Part shown: positions 22,997-35,400 of the stretch, in pieces
Layout: every line of letters starts with the position of its first letter
How positions within the stretch are numbered: position 1 is the stretch's first letter
Assembly: GCA_037127255.1 (NCBI GenBank)
Contig: JBANSL010000008.1
Span: 37,089,373 to 37,153,372, forward strand
Reading direction: 5' to 3'
Source of the DNA: Persicaria tinctoria
Lineage: Eukaryota > Streptophyta > Magnoliopsida > Caryophyllales > Polygonaceae
DNA: 64,000 bases
Program-made: the position numbers and the translations under genes
Notes under the pieces: model-generated
Told to the model about the DNA's origin: nothing
The model's input: the letters and a program-made list of their open reading frames with translations, nothing else
The model's database searches: none

Positions 22997-23080
22997 GTTG
23001 AAGGCTTAGGGTTGGGTTTAAGGTTTAGGGTTTATGGTGAAGGGTTTAGAGTTTAAGGTTTGGGGTTTAGGGTTTAAGCC
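22997..23080 (+). repeat. degenerate telomere-like TTTAGGG run
   Basis: Imperfect GGGTTTA/GGGTTTAGGGTTT units directly follow the word array. A related CCCTAGCC/CCCTAACC run follows the internal array at 25319-25392. Units are irregular, so this is a telomere-like repeat within the transposon region and not a chromosome end. Confidence 0.55.
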
Positions 23081-23316
23081 ATTCTGAGCCTTGGTGAGTT
23101 TTATTGGCAAGTGAAAATTAAATGCTAAGCATTTATTTTTAACACTAACATCAATCAACGTGGAATAAAAATCAGTAATTGTTAAGGTTTTCATTCGGAT
23201 AATATGCGAATAATGTTACAATGCACGGAAAAAAGGCTTACATCCATAATTGTAATAGACTCGTGGAATAAAATCTAGACAAAGTGTAAAGGGCGACCGA
23301 AATCGACACGTAAGGC

Positions 23317-23953
23317 TCAGAATCTGTCAAACTGAGTTTGAAAAGGAGCATCCCCATCCTTCGACACTCGGTTGATGATGTGCAACCCATTCTGGCGTAG
23401 GCGGTGGAATAGGAGCGTTAGGACGCAACCAGATCTATGAGAACGGAAAATTAGAGTTAGAGTATTGACAAAATGGTCTTGGTTTCTGATGCAAGCTAAA
23501 CTAAGGGTCGCTGATTGAAGGTTGTTACCAGGTGTCGGCGAGGACATGTGGAAACATGTGAACGGATGATGTCAAGCTAGGGCGACAAGAGGAATCTGAT
23601 ATATCGTTGCAAATACTAAACCCATGATGGGGAACTCTATCCAACGTCTCCTATCACCATGCACAGGTCCCGCCCATCTATGGTTGTCGACGAACTGCTG
23701 GAATGTGTACCCTCCCATATAACAACCTGCGCATCGGCGTGTAGCCACAATGACCGTCTCCAATAATGTCCCTGACACCCTGAATATATCTGAGCATTAA
23801 GGGATCAACGTTGTTTTGACCCCAGTTAAACCCTCCGAACACATAATGACATCCACGTCGAGCTGTGGTCTCTTGTGGACGATGTCGAGCAGCATGTCGA
23901 GCAGCACGTGCTTCTTCTCTCTTAAAATTTGCCCTTAACTCCTCGTATGGCAA
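23317..23953 (-). pseudogene. OTU-type cysteine protease remnant of MULE-1
   Basis: On the minus strand VRDIIGDGHCGYTPMRRLLYG (near 23770-23710) matches the OTU catalytic Asp/Cys box (DGxC followed by a conserved helix and G). After a frame change comes WIEFPIMGLVFATIYQIPLVAL (near 23650-23580), the next conserved OTU strand. Then comes NQDHFV near 23478, holding the expected catalytic histidine. OTU domains remove ubiquitin. In plant MULEs such domains are found fused to or beside the transposase. Frameshifts make this copy non-functional, yet the catalytic residues remain. Confidence 0.6.
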
Positions 23954-24061
23954 CAGGTTGGTTCTGCAAACATTCCTTGATCCCCGAGGCCTCCCTTTCG
24001 ATCGGACGCTTGCAGATGAGGGTGGGTGGAGGTCATCGTCGCATACATTGTTGGAAGCCGT

Positions 24062-25063
24062 TTATGAAGATGACAGTTCATACAGGAGTGGGGTGTCGTC
24101 GATGTCAGTCCTTGACAAATCAATCCAGAATAGGTGGATGTCCTCAGCGGGTAACCGAGTACCAGAACTGACGTACGCTTGAATCTCATGGACACAAGGA
24201 ATCCCGTAACAAACCCTCAAATGCCGGTTTGTGCATTTCGGAGGAATGTTTTGGTTTACAACATCCTCCCACAACTTGTACAGATAGTCGAAGCACTTTT
24301 TGGAGATTAAATTCTTTGTGATCTTTAGTGGAGCTTCCTCGCATCTTATCGTGACAGGTAACCAACAAAGGAGAACGCGATGATGCAGAGTATCTAGGGT
24401 CATCGTCCGACTACACCTTTCTTGAGCGACCATCTTGTTGAGCGTGTTGGTAAGGGAACACGATGACGTGGCGCTGTTTCCATCCAACTGCCTCAATCCG
24501 TATCCAATGGCGGTTGGAGGAGTACCAATTTCCTTCATCCACTTAGCCATCTTCTTTTCCCCCTCTGCCATCCATCCGGCGTACGCGTGACCCTTCAACC
24601 TCGTAGGAAGCTGGTGGTTATGAACACCGTGGGTTACCGTCATAACCCAATGACCCAGCGAGCCTTCGTGCCCGTGTAGAGAGAAGGGACGTCCATTTAT
24701 CTTCGATTGCATGCTTCATAGCTTCCTCCCACATGGTCGGTACTCCCCATACTGCTCGCAAGCAAGGAGAACCTCACCTGGACGGTTTAAAGCCCCCGTC
24801 CATGACTGCTTAATTACTAAAATCATGTAGTGTTTCAGACCCAAGTCCTTGAAATGCGTAACCATTTCGTTACGATCATTCCAAACCTTTGGGTCCGGGA
24901 ACTCAGGTGTAAAGTATCGAAACAGTAATCACGAGAGTGGACATATAAACATAACGTTCGACATAAGGTATATAGTGAACTATGCAGAACGTATTCGCAC
25001 CTGGGTCGGATGGAGATTGGTCTGACAAACTTGGAGACGATGATCGTCTTGCGATTCAGCCAT
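24062..25063 (-). pseudogene. MULE transposase with FAR1-type and SWIM zinc domains, core deleted
   Basis: ATG at 25063 opens a short exon (MAESQDDHRLQVCQTN). After a probable intron comes FPDPKVWNDRNEMVTHFKD near 24900 and the FAR1-type region (VIKQSWTG, CEQYGEYRPCGR). The frame then gives LHGHEGSLGHWVMTVTHGVHNHQLP, the usual end of the DNA-binding part. The catalytic DDE portion is missing. The frame continues with KCTNRHLRVCYGIPCVHEI near 24230, a SWIM-type CxxCxH zinc motif that lies C-terminal to the core in intact proteins. This is therefore a deletion derivative. Confidence 0.75.
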
Positions 25064-25184
25064 ATCGGTACTAACTGTCACTCATATCTCAAACGACAAT
25101 GGAATTTGTTTTAGAGGATGAGGATTCAGGCTATCCTGCTCCGCTTCAAATAGGTAGTTTTGCGTCAAAAGTACGCAAAACTGC

Positions 25185-25392
25185 ACGTCCAAAAGAAAGT
25201 GCAACAATGCACGTTGTCAACGACGTGCAGAATTGCACAATAGTGCACGTGGTCAACGACATGCAGAATTGCACGTCGTTGACCACGTGCAGTTTTGCAC
25301 GTCCATAATGACGTGCAAACCCTAGCCTCCCTAGCCAAACCCTAGCCCTAACCCTAGCCAAATCCTAGCCTAACCCTTATCGCAACCCTAAT
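25185..25392. repeat. internal CACGT word array with telomere-like tail
   Basis: At 25205-25318, TGCACGT / ACGTGCA pairs surround GTCAACGAC or GTTGACCACG cores. One palindrome (CACGTGGTCAACGAC ... GTCGTTGACCACGTG) spans about 25247-25290. At 25319-25392 follow irregular CCCTAGCC / CCCTAACC units. The layout mirrors 22809-23080 in inverted orientation. Confidence 0.7.
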
Positions 25393-25531
25393 GTTGGCGA
25401 AGATGGAAGATCTTGGTTCGTAAATTACAATGAATATAATGTCAAAATATAATATAAAACAGTGAATATAATATAAAAATATAATGTGCAAGATACTACA
25501 AAAGCTGTAACAGTTTCATATACAACCAAAA

Positions 25532-26545
25532 TCACGGTGATCTGGTAGACCGTACATCATCACCCAATATGTCAATCACCTCATCACACAAATCGTTGAA
25601 CCGAGGGTGGGTGTCCAGGGCCTGTAGATAGCCATGGATCTCATGAATCCGCTCCTCTCGATCAGGAGGGATGAATGCAGGTTTAGGCAGGTCCACCCAT
25701 GCATCCATGGTGATCGGGTGGACGGGCGTTGGAGGGTCCGGAAGGCGTGGCGTGGTGGACGACAAGTACGGCCGGCTCTGAGATGCGTACCACACCATGT
25801 AGTCAGCAGTGACACCGGCCTAACAATCCTCGCTAGTCAGCCGGTGCTCACTCAACTGGTAGAAGCGAGCGTCGTCCTGGCTCTGCCACCTGTTGTGCTC
25901 GGCGACAAATGTGGCGACTTACCTCGTCTTCAAGCTAGCATCGTGGGTGACCTGCCTTGGAGAGATGATGGGCTGTGGGACCCCCTGGACTCATCCAAAC
26001 TGTCGAAGACACCGATCGGGCATATATGGCTCCTCCTCCTCGCAAAAGGTGATTGTGCCGTGGTAGGGGGACTATCAGTACTCGCTATCGAAGTCAAGAT
26101 CACGCCCAAAGGGCATCCAACAAACCTATAAATAAAACAATTAGATGTAAGTCACATTTACGAAATATATTTAGAATATTTATAGTATTGGTGCCATACA
26201 TCGTCGACGGTAAGCCGGTCGACCTCGTCCCGCATAATCTTCACTCGCTCGAGCTTGGCCGCATCGTTCTTGCGGGTAGGAGCCTTCGGAGGGATGAACA
26301 TCGCATACCAGTGTCGATCCTCAATCCTAACCGGATCCAAACCTTGACACAAAACACAATTTGGTAAGAATGAGAATAAAATATTAATAAACTATAAAAC
26401 TAATTTCGTGGTCTCGTACCTACAGTAGTGTCGTGCATCCATCTAAACTCTTCACCCATGCGCAGGTAGCCTCTCCTAGGCCCATGCACATACAGGCAAG
26501 GGGACCTGCACCCCATGCAATATCAGTCGCTCGGGGGATGTCCCA
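25532..26545 (-). pseudogene. plant-mobile-domain-like protein remnant in MULE-1
   Basis: On the minus strand the segments YMVWYASQSRPYL (near 25790), DARFYQLSEHRLTSED (near 25860), DPVRIEDRHWYAMFIPP (near 26330) and WGAGPLACMCMGLGEA (near 26500) resemble, in reverse order, the end and middle of the plant mobile domain (the aminotransferase-like or 'phosphatase 7 long form' proteins). Stops and frame changes separate them, and probable introns exist. The domain is known to be carried by plant transposons. The identification rests on pattern similarity only. Confidence 0.4.
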
Positions 26546-26637
26546 AACAAGGCTGAACATCCTCCATGGTACCCGGCTCCACCGTCTCCATCTCCGTCTC
26601 TCTCTCCATGGACTCCACCTCCGCCTTCAGCACCACC

Positions 26638-26640
<3 letters not shown>

Positions 26641-26698
<58 letters not shown>
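26641..26698. repeat. (TC)29 microsatellite
   Basis: Uninterrupted TC dinucleotides for 58 bp. It lies inside the cargo remnant of MULE-1. Open frames of alternating residues across it are artefacts. Confidence 0.97.
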
Positions 26699-26701
<3 letters not shown>

Positions 26702-26756
26702 GATCTGCAATGAGAGACAAAGGGCAACGTTTTTTAGTTTCTAAAAAAAATTAAAA

Positions 26757-26852
26757 ACGTGCCTGAACGTCTACACGTTGGGTGGACCATCCAATCTGCG
26801 CATTAATTACGACATGCAGCGACGTTGTAATTAACGTGCAGATTTGCGGTGT
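26757..26852. repeat. right CACGT/ACGTG word array of MULE-1
   Basis: ACGTGCC, TACACGTTG, ACGACATGCAG, GACGTTG and TAACGTGCAGA occur in under 100 bp, matching the vocabulary of the left array at 22809-22990. This is my reason for placing the right end of MULE-1 here. Confidence 0.5.
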
Positions 26853-26870
26853 ATATAGTTTCTGCGTATT

Positions 26871-27236
26871 TTAAAGGGGAGAGTCTTAGAGAAACCCCTA
26901 CAACTCTTGTAAAATAGAGAAAGTTGGAAATTTTAGAGAAAATATGGGGTTTTTAGGTCCAACAACTCCTCTATACTTATCTCTAAAATAGGGAAACCTT
27001 AGGAAAGAGAGAAAAAATCTCTAAATATAGAGAAAGATGGCAAAAAATCTAAAATTTAATTCTCCTCAATATCAATGTAATGATATTCTCAACATAACCT
27101 CTATTATTTCATGGACATCAATGATCTGTGGAGTGATGGTATTCCATATTTTTCTCTTAGAGCCATCATTGCCAGGAACACTTTGTGGCTAAGGCTTCTA
27201 ACTTTTTAGTCTATCACCAGTTTAATCTCTATTATA
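26871..27236. other. AT-rich spacer with TAGAGAAA-like words, no gene
   Basis: From about 26880 to 27040 the words TAGAGAAA, TCTCTAAA and their variants recur on both strands. They may belong to a small palindromic element whose ends I could not define. Nothing coding is recognised. Confidence 0.35.
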
Positions 27237-27305
<69 letters not shown>

Positions 27306-27500
27306 ATGTGTGTGTATGTGTGTGTGTATGTGTGTATGCGTGTGTGCGTATGTGTGTATGTGTGTGTGCGTATGTATGTATGTACATGTATGTATGTATG
27401 TATGTATGTATGTATGTATGTATGTATGTATGTATGTATGTATGTATGTATGTATGTATGTATGTATGTATGTATGTATGTATGTATGTATGTATGTATG

Positions 27501-27530
<30 letters not shown>
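27237..27530. repeat. compound microsatellite: (GAT)n, (TG)n-rich, (TATG)n
   Basis: 27237-27304 is GAT repeats with one interruption. 27305-27370 is TG-rich with TATG and TGCG variants. 27371-27530 is about 40 TATG tetranucleotides broken once by ACATG. The long open frames over it (all M, Y, V, C or H, I, T, Y) are artefacts. It abuts the left end of the LINE. Confidence 0.97.
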
Positions 27531-27533
<3 letters not shown>

Positions 27534-27559
27534 TTCAGGGGTGAGAATATACTAACCAA

Positions 27560-28188
27560 GTGCAGGTTTATAATGAAGACTATAAAAGAGGCTTGTCAGG
27601 CATGACCTTTTTTACCTTTAACTGCCTCTATGAATCATCTAAACAAATCATCTGTCAACCTCTGGATATCTTTCTTACTATTACATGTGTGGATGCTAGA
27701 GCACTAATGTGTTGCAAGACAAATAAGAAGAATCAACTAATAGAAGAGAAACCAAGGAGATCAGGTATACAACTTCTTGCCTCTCTCTGCGAAAAACTTA
27801 AGCTTTTCCCCATAGAAATCTATGATTTCATGTGGGTTCTAAGCTGCCCTAACCTTACCAACAAACTTTATCAAGATAAAAGCACATTCTACTATAGCCT
27901 TGTTCAAAACAGATCTCTCACAAGCAAAGGTAATCAACTTACTCATCAGCAGCACCAAAACAAGAAAAGGCAAGCCAAATCTATCCACAACAGAAGATGT
28001 AGAAGAGAAAACAAATCCATTAGCACAGCAAAGAGAAGCTCAAAGAGAACTATACTAATCATTAAGATGTTTAATTTCCCCTCTCTCAGCAAAGAAATGA
28101 ATTGTAATCTTAAGTATATTAATTTACTCCACTGCAGTCTTTACTCCAGAGTCCATCAAAGAATCGGTAACCTTTATAAAGGAATTTT
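27560..28188 (+). other. open frame upstream of LINE ORF2, function not recognised
   Basis: A 213-codon frame without an ATG at its beginning, running to just past the start of the endonuclease ORF. It has a very basic part (KKRQAKSIHNRRCRRENKS) at about two thirds. In plant L1 elements ORF1 precedes ORF2 and is a nucleic-acid-binding protein, but I see no CCHC knuckle or RRM. It may be leader sequence. Confidence 0.3.
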
Positions 28189-31100
28189 ATGGTTAATATA
28201 GCATACTGGAATGTTAGAGGCACTAAACGGCTACTTCTGTGGCAAGAGATCAACCACTTTCGATTTATAAATAATATTGATGCCTTAGTCCTTATGGAAA
28301 TAAAATCAGAACTAGCCCCATCTGATATCCAATTAAGGAGCTCTGGATTCCACAAAGGCCTTTGTGTCCCATCTATTGGACGCAATGGTGGAATCTGGTT
28401 GCTATTTAAAACTAAATTTCAAGAGATAAGTAGCATCCTTGAGCTTAAGCAAAGAGCTGTAGTAATAAAAGCAACAATAGAAAAACACAAAATTATTCTA
28501 ATCTTTGTCTATGCTCCATCTCTTGAAAATGATAAGGATGAATTCTGACACGATATCTATGATACTGTCAACAAATAGATGCTCCCCATTTTCATCATAG
28601 GTGATCTTAATGATATAGAAATTTATACAAAAAAAGTTGGAGGATCTCTTCATACACCAATAGATTTAGAATATTAAGATCTATCAAAGATGAACTTGGA
28701 TTACAAACCTTACCGTTCTCGGGCTCGCCCTTTACACGGAGGAAAAATAGATCCTCGAGCAACAACACTTATGAAAGACTTGACAGAATTCTAGCCCATC
28801 AACATATTCTAAACTGGTTCCCCAATCTCTGCATCAAACATCACCCTTTCTCTAATTTGGATCATACTTATATCTCTCTCCAAATCGGCTCCCATCCTAA
28901 AAGAAATGGAACTCCGTTTAGATTTGAAATGGCATGGACTACTAATGATGCTCTTGAATTGATGATTAAAAAAGTATGGAGTAATAAGATGAATGGTTCC
29001 CATGGGTTCAAGCTCATTCAAAAACAAAAGCTTCTTAAACGAAATATTAAAAAATGGTGCAAATCTAATCCTAACAATATAACAAAGGAACTTGCCCAAG
29101 TGGATCTTCAAATCAAGGCTCTTCAAGACAGAATGCCACGGGGAAACATATCTTCAATAGAAGATGAGAAGCTTGCAAGGTTAGAACACAAGAAATTTCG
29201 ACTTCTTGAATTTAATCATAAAGTTTGGAAACAAAGAGCTAAGATTAGACACCTCCACCCGGGAGACAAAAATACTAAGTATTATCAAGTTACAGCTAGA
29301 ATTAAAACCACTAGAAGATCGACTAGATCCTTTACTACAAAACATAATATTTTACTAACAGATCAAGATCTAATATCGAAACACATCACAAGTGAAATGG
29401 CAGAAAGATTTATAGGTAATAATCAACCCATAATCTCCGCGAAAGATGTTTGGAATATTCAAGCTTAGATAACTCCAAAGAAAAAAGAAAAAAAAAAAAA
29501 AAAAGCTAACTTCTCAGCCCTATAATTTGGAAATAAAAAATACTCTCTTTAGCATGACAGAAGATAGATCCCCAGAGCCAGATGGATACCCTCCAGAGTT
29601 TTATAAACGATACTAGGATATCTTAGGCCAATCCTGCTGTAAAGGCGTGAAGGCCTTCTTCCACTCTGGCCAAATGTTATATGAGATCAATCAAACATTT
29701 ATAGCCCTCATTCCGAAAACTGATAACCCAACGTCTATAAATCATTACAGACCTATACGCCTTTGTAATACGGTCTACAAGATAATCTCAAAAATTCTTG
29801 CTAATCGTCTTAAGCCCATCCTCCCTAAACTCATTAATCATTTCCAAGGTGCCTTCGTTGAAGGCAGATCAATTCAAGACAACACGTTAATAGCTCGTGA
29901 AATCTTCCACACCTTCCACAAACAAAAAGGCAAGAAAGGTTGGATGGCCTTATAACTAGACATCGAAAAGGCTTATGATAAACTAAATTGGAGTTATATT
30001 CATGCGGTCCTTGAAAAAATTGGTTTTCATCAAACTTGGATCAAATGGGTTATGAAATGTATCTCTTCCACTTCGTTCTCTGTTCTAGTTAATAACATTC
30101 CTGGTCCTCAGTTTAAACCTAATAGGGGTATTAGACAAGGTGATCCCCTTGCCCATTACCTTTTTGTCCTAGTTATGGAAGGTCTTTCTAGAGAATTGCA
30201 TAAAGAAGCCCTCCTAGACGACACCTTAATTGGCATAAAACTAGCAAAAATGGTACTCCAATTCCTTTCTTAACATTTGCAGATGACACTATCATCTTCT
30301 ACAAAGCAGCCCATACTAGTCTAAACACAATTCAGAACATTATAAACAACTTTTCCAATCGATCTGGCCTCACTATTAACTACAACAAAAGCTCTCTACA
30401 ATGCTCTAGAAATGTTAATCAAAATCTCACTAAGGATTTGGCTACCCATATGGGCATCCTGGTGTCTAAAACCCTTGAAAATTATTTAGGAATTCCTCTT
30501 GTCAATGGTAGGATTAAAAATTGTGTTTTTAAGGATGCAATAGACAACATGAAAAAAACAACTTTCTAAATGGAAAGCTTCCAATTTATCGCAAGCAGGT
30601 AGAACGATCCTCAACCAATCCAACCTGAGCTCTAAAACCAATTATTTCATGCAAAACTTTCTTCTCCCAAAAGGAATTCTCAATCAGATGGATCAAGTTA
30701 ATAAAAAAAATTCTGGAACAAATCCGCATCAGACTCCTATACACCCCTAATAAGCTGGGACTCAATTTGTAAAAGCAAATCCTTGGGACGCCTTGGTATT
30801 CATAAGGCTGAGAATCTCAATATCTCTCTTCGGATGAAACTTATGTGGAAAATCTACAAAAATGAAGAGAGTATATAGGTAAGAATTGTAAGAGAAAAAT
30901 ATCTCAAACAAGATAGCATCAGGAACTATTGCAAGAAAGAAACCTCTTGGCAATTCGGAAGACTACTTTCTCAAAGGGAAAAATTTGAAGAAGGTCTACT
31001 TTGGCTAGTTGGTAATGGTTCGACAATTAATGTATAGGAGGATCACTGGATCCCGTCTATCAGTCTTAAGCAGTATATGGGATCGCATGATCCTAACATG

Positions 31101-32170
31101 ACTGTAGACTCACTCATGAATGACAGGAAACAGTGGAAAGAAGATGAAATCAGACAAATATTCCAACAAGATATTGCTGGTAAGATTCTACAAATGAAGA
31201 TTCCTCAATGACATACGGAAGATAAGTTGATTTGGAGACCCGGTCCAAAAGGAAACTTCACTACCAGCTCAGTAAAGAAAATCCTAACTCCTACACCTCA
31301 AAACATCCAATCTCAAAATTGGATTTGGAAACTGAAACTCCCTCCTAGAATAAAAAATTTCTTATGAAAAATCAAGATTGACGGTCTACCTACGGCAAAT
31401 AGACTAAATAGATTTGTAAATAGAGTTCCAAACCAATGCTTTTTGTGTAGGCAAGCAAATGAGGATGCAACTCACCTATTTACTAGTTGTACCTTCACTA
31501 GAGAACTCATTGCTCAATTTGAACAAGTTTCAGGTATGTATTTTCAGGGCCTTAATTCTTTAGAACCTCTTCATACAAATTTAGGGAAAATCAAGGATAC
31601 TAATAGTAGATTTGAAGACCTAATTTTTATTTGGCAAGCCATATGGGAAACTAGAAATGATCAAATTTTCAGGCCTAAGAAATCGGCAAGAACAACCACC
31701 ATTGTTCAGAAAATCAAGCAAAACATTAAGGACTGGGACATGGAAGGAAGTAAAGGAAAGGATAGCAAGAAGAAAGGAAATAGGAGGGCAAAAGCCAAAT
31801 GGACGAGACCCCCGAGGACTATCTACAAAACTAATGTAGATGGTTCTTTTTCCCATTCTGGCAAAGGTCAGGTGGGAGGAATCATTCGTGATTCCAAAGG
31901 AGAGATCATTGATATTTTATTTCAAGAAGTCAATGCTGGATCTATCATCCAAACAGAGGCTTCGACAGTGATTCTAGGACTCCAACATGCGAAGATGAAA
32001 GGCTTGAAGAAGATGACCGTAGAATGTGATAATCAAGTCTTGGTTAAAGCGACCAAAGGAATGAAAGCGCCCAAATGGGAGATTCTGTGACAAGGCGAAG
32101 AAATTGGCAGAGTTACATCTTAATTTACCTCTGCAGAGATCAGACATATTTTCAGAGAAGCAAATAATTC
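28189..32170 (+). pseudogene. LINE ORF2: endonuclease, reverse transcriptase, RNase H (broken)
   Basis: Endonuclease (EEP type): NIAYWNVRG at 28195, VLMEIKSE, FVYAPSLENDKDEF, then IIGDLND near 28600. RT: FIALIPKTDNPTSINHYRPI near 29700, GAFVEGRSIQDN, LDIEKAYDKLNW near 29960, RGIRQGDPLAHYLFVLVMEGLS near 30130 and the active site FADDT near 30277. A zinc-binding region (CFLCRQANEDATHLF) lies near 31440. The RNase H has TNVDGSF near 31830, TEASTVILGLQ and VECDNQ near 32025. Many stops (for example 28546, 29466, 29953, 30270) and frame changes inactivate it. Confidence 0.88.
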
Positions 32171-32325
32171 TGCAGACTACATTGCTAGATGAGGAGTAAT
32201 TTGTAATTTACAATCTATCCCCTAACAAAGAGATCTTTGTAACATCATCCTTCGGGATGATCCGGGAGTTAGGTTACTGTATTAGTAATAGATCCCACTG
32301 TTTGCCTATTGTAAAAAAAAAAAAA

Positions 32326-32487
32326 CAGAACCGCTATTATTTAAGGGAGGGGGGAATAGATAATTTGAAGAGAATAAAGTTTTTTCTTCGTCAATCCTTT
32401 CTTTATTTTATTTTCTAAAAATAAAAAAAGTTAAAAAAAATCTCCATATTTGCAGTAATGATAAAAATTCTCTAAGGTCGTGAATAT
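32326..32487. other. spacer between LINE tail and LTR-B, no gene
   Basis: Short AT-rich DNA with no feature. It ends where the Athila-type LTR begins (TGATGTAGGAGG at 32488). Confidence 0.5.
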
Positions 32488-35400
32488 TGATGTAGGAGGA
32501 AATCAAGTTCAATAAATATAAATATAAATCAAACCGAATTCTAGCATGCCCAAATAAATATAAGACTTACTCCCGTTGTAGTGGAAGGGAATCAAGTTCG
32601 ATCCACGAGGAAGCGAGTCAACGGATCCTAGATAGCGCGCGATTCACATCGGATTTCGACTCCAGGGAAGTCACTCAATATCGACCGGTGGGTAGTCGAT
32701 ATCGACAAACTTCGGTCGATTTCTGGATTCTGTGTAGAGTTACTCGATTTCGACCAAAACAACTCAATGTCGACCTATTAGGTCGATTTCAACGAGTCAT
32801 GTCGACTTCTTTCTGTACATACAGTGCACAAAAACAAGCAAAGGTCGATTTCGAGTGGAAGTGCTCGATATTGACCAAATCTGTAGCTAATATCGACCTA
32901 CTCAGAAAACTGCCAGTCGACCAGAAGACTCGATTTCGACCTGTGTAGGTCGATTTCGAGTGCTTTACAGAAACTTTGTATCGGCGAAAGAAGGTTGAAG
33001 ACTGTGAGCATGGAAGCGAAGGATGAACAGAAATAACCAAGTTTGACAGATTCGAAGATAATATATGAAAGAAAACTTCCAAGACCGTGGCTTACCACAA
33101 CAATAAACAAACACGCATAAGGTAAGATAACATGAATAAATAATTATGCAATCACATCAAAGGAGCAAGCTTTCGCCTTTTCCAACAAGTAGACAACCTT
33201 TTCAAGTAACCTTAATTGTATCTACTAATTTTATGTTTATAATCCAAGTTGTTTAACATGAATCTCTATTCTTTCGAGTAGGCAATTGACGGAGGGAAAA
33301 CCTGTCGTTGATTCGTCAAAGAAAACTCAAACCTATAACTAGTATAGCAATAAGTAAGAGGTCGATCCACATGGAAATTTATTATCCAAGTATGATTTAA
33401 ATGCCAATTAAAGTAATCAAGAGGGGGGTTTTGAGTGTGAAAGTTCCGCCTTTTATCAAAGCGGATTAATGAAAGCAAAGTAAATGAATTTGGTTCAAAC
33501 AATTATGAGAAGCAATTCTACCTACAATTTTCCACTTTATTTGATTTGAAACGATCCTTGTAACTTCTTCTCGTCCTTTTAATGTTTCCTATCAATGCCC
33601 TTGTCCCGACCCAAAATAGTTACTAGTCCAACCAGTCCTAGCAACCCTTATCAATCGAACAATCCCTAAAGAAGGATTTAACCCAATTGATATCTTTAAG
33701 TTCAGAGATTAACCAAGGTATTTGCGGTCCCTAAAGAGGGATTTAACAACACATTCAACTTCCTACTCATTCAATTAGATCAACCAGCCCTAAAGGAACA
33801 CGTTTGCCACTTAGGTTAAGGTTCACAGCAAGGAATCTACAAAACCTTAGCAATTGAATTGATCTAACTAGTTGGCCAGACAAGATAGAACAAAACAATA
33901 GATAATCAAGCACAAAGAAGTTGAAGCATTCAAATATAGAAAACAAGGAACGAGAATTAGAAACTCACAATCAATCCAAATAAAGCTTCAAATTGCAGGC
34001 AGAACGGATGAGTTTAGTTCCTCATGGAAGACATCGCTCAATCTCTAAATTGTCTAATGAACGTAGAATATAATAGAAGTGATTGAAAAATAATAACATT
34101 CGGCCTTTTAATAAGTCTAGTCGGCCCTCAAACAACTAACACAAAACTAGGGTTTTATTAAACGAAACGCGGCATCGCTGACGGCCAGTGTTGCGGCTTC
34201 CATCCCCTACTGCTCCATCCTTGTTGCGGCCACGGCACGCATGCTGCGGCCGCGGTATGTCTCGTTTCCTTGTCTTCTTGTCCAAACCGAGCAGCTCCAA
34301 GTATCCTTGCTTCCTTTCCTTCCTTGCTTCTTTCCAATGTCTCTAGTATTCCTCTTCAAGATATTGCATCTCTCAAATGTGTTCCGATTTAATCTGCAAG
34401 ATAAACACAAATTTGCGCAGAATCTGAACTCTTCCAGAATAATCACAAGATGCAAATTAACTACAAAGTATGAACGAAATGCAACCTAACTAAACTAAAA
34501 ATGACTATAATGCCTATCTAAGATATGCATTATCAGCAATAAACATATAAAAGGTAGTGGATGATCAAAACATAATAAAGATCGAATCTTTACCTAAAGC
34601 GCACATGGATATCGTTGGGCTCACCCCGACCCTAGAAGTAGGTGGATTACTCGCTCATTGCAATGGAAGACATCATTGATAGAAAAGAAATTTGCATTAA
34701 ACTAAATTCACGACGTTTACAATCCCGACACTCCAACTTTTGCAAAAGCGTCAAAAACCCTAAAAGCCTTAAACTTCTAAATCTGTATGTGGATAAGTAT
34801 CTCTAGAATTGAATGAATAAAAACTAGCCTCTAAGGCTTTATTTATAGATCCAAGTCATTGCTATCCAATGAAGGAATCTATCTATCCTATATCTCTATC
34901 TAACTAAAGATGTAATTATACTGGAAAGGAAATAAATCATATATGGTAAACTAAATAAATCCTAAAAGGTAATTAAATGTCCAACCCTTAGGATAGATAA
35001 AAAAAGTAGAAAGTTAAAATATCTCAAGACTTCATGTGCAAGGAATCATCCACTCGGAATCAGGATAGAACTCGGAATCGACTCATACTCGATGTTGGAG
35101 GGTTGGTCGATATCCACAAGAGTTGGTCGACATCGAGTTATCTTGCTCGGAATCAGCTTCTGTTCGGTTGACGTCGACTTCTGGCGGAAGGCTTCTGGCA
35201 TGGATTTCGAGTGATGATCTGGTCAATATTGACCATGTGTGGTCGAAATCGACCTTCCTTGGTCTTGTCTCGTGTCTGCACGTCGTGTCGAGTGTGGCTT
35301 AGAAATTTTGACAGGGCTCTTAGTCGATATCGACCAGGTATGGTCGAAATCGACCTCTCTTCAGCTTTCAGCATTCTGCTTCGTTTTGGAATTAACTTCC

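Larger units (their letters stand above)
22805..26870 (-). mobile_element. MULE-1, deletion derivative of a Mutator-like element
   Basis: Between two CACGT-word arrays at the outer ends lie remnants of three coding modules on the minus strand. They are a plant-mobile-domain-like part (right), a FAR1-type DNA-binding/SWIM transposase part (middle) and an OTU-protease-like part (left). The combination of FAR1-type domain, MULE transposase and OTU or PMD cargo is known for plant MULEs. I could not define the terminal inverted repeats or the target-site duplication, so the outer limits are approximate. Confidence 0.55.
27542..32325 (+). mobile_element. L1-type LINE with poly(A) tail
   Basis: Plus-strand order is an unassigned leader or ORF1 remnant, then endonuclease, RT, zinc-binding and RNase H parts of ORF2, and a 13-base A-tail at 32313-32325. 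The 3' end (TTTGCCTATTGTA then A-run) is shared with the short LINE fragment at 39250-39418. No target-site duplication was identified. The 5' end is placed after the microsatellite and may be truncated. Confidence 0.88.

Noticed and set aside
22997..23080. Chromosome-end telomere
   Set aside because: Units are irregular and short, and sit inside the MULE-1 region with ordinary sequence on both sides.
26433..26754. Frames rich in serine/leucine or arginine/glutamate repeats
   Set aside because: They translate the (TC)29 microsatellite.
27238..27605. Long open frames of M/Y/V/C or H/I/T/Y repeats
   Set aside because: They are six-frame translations of a compound microsatellite.
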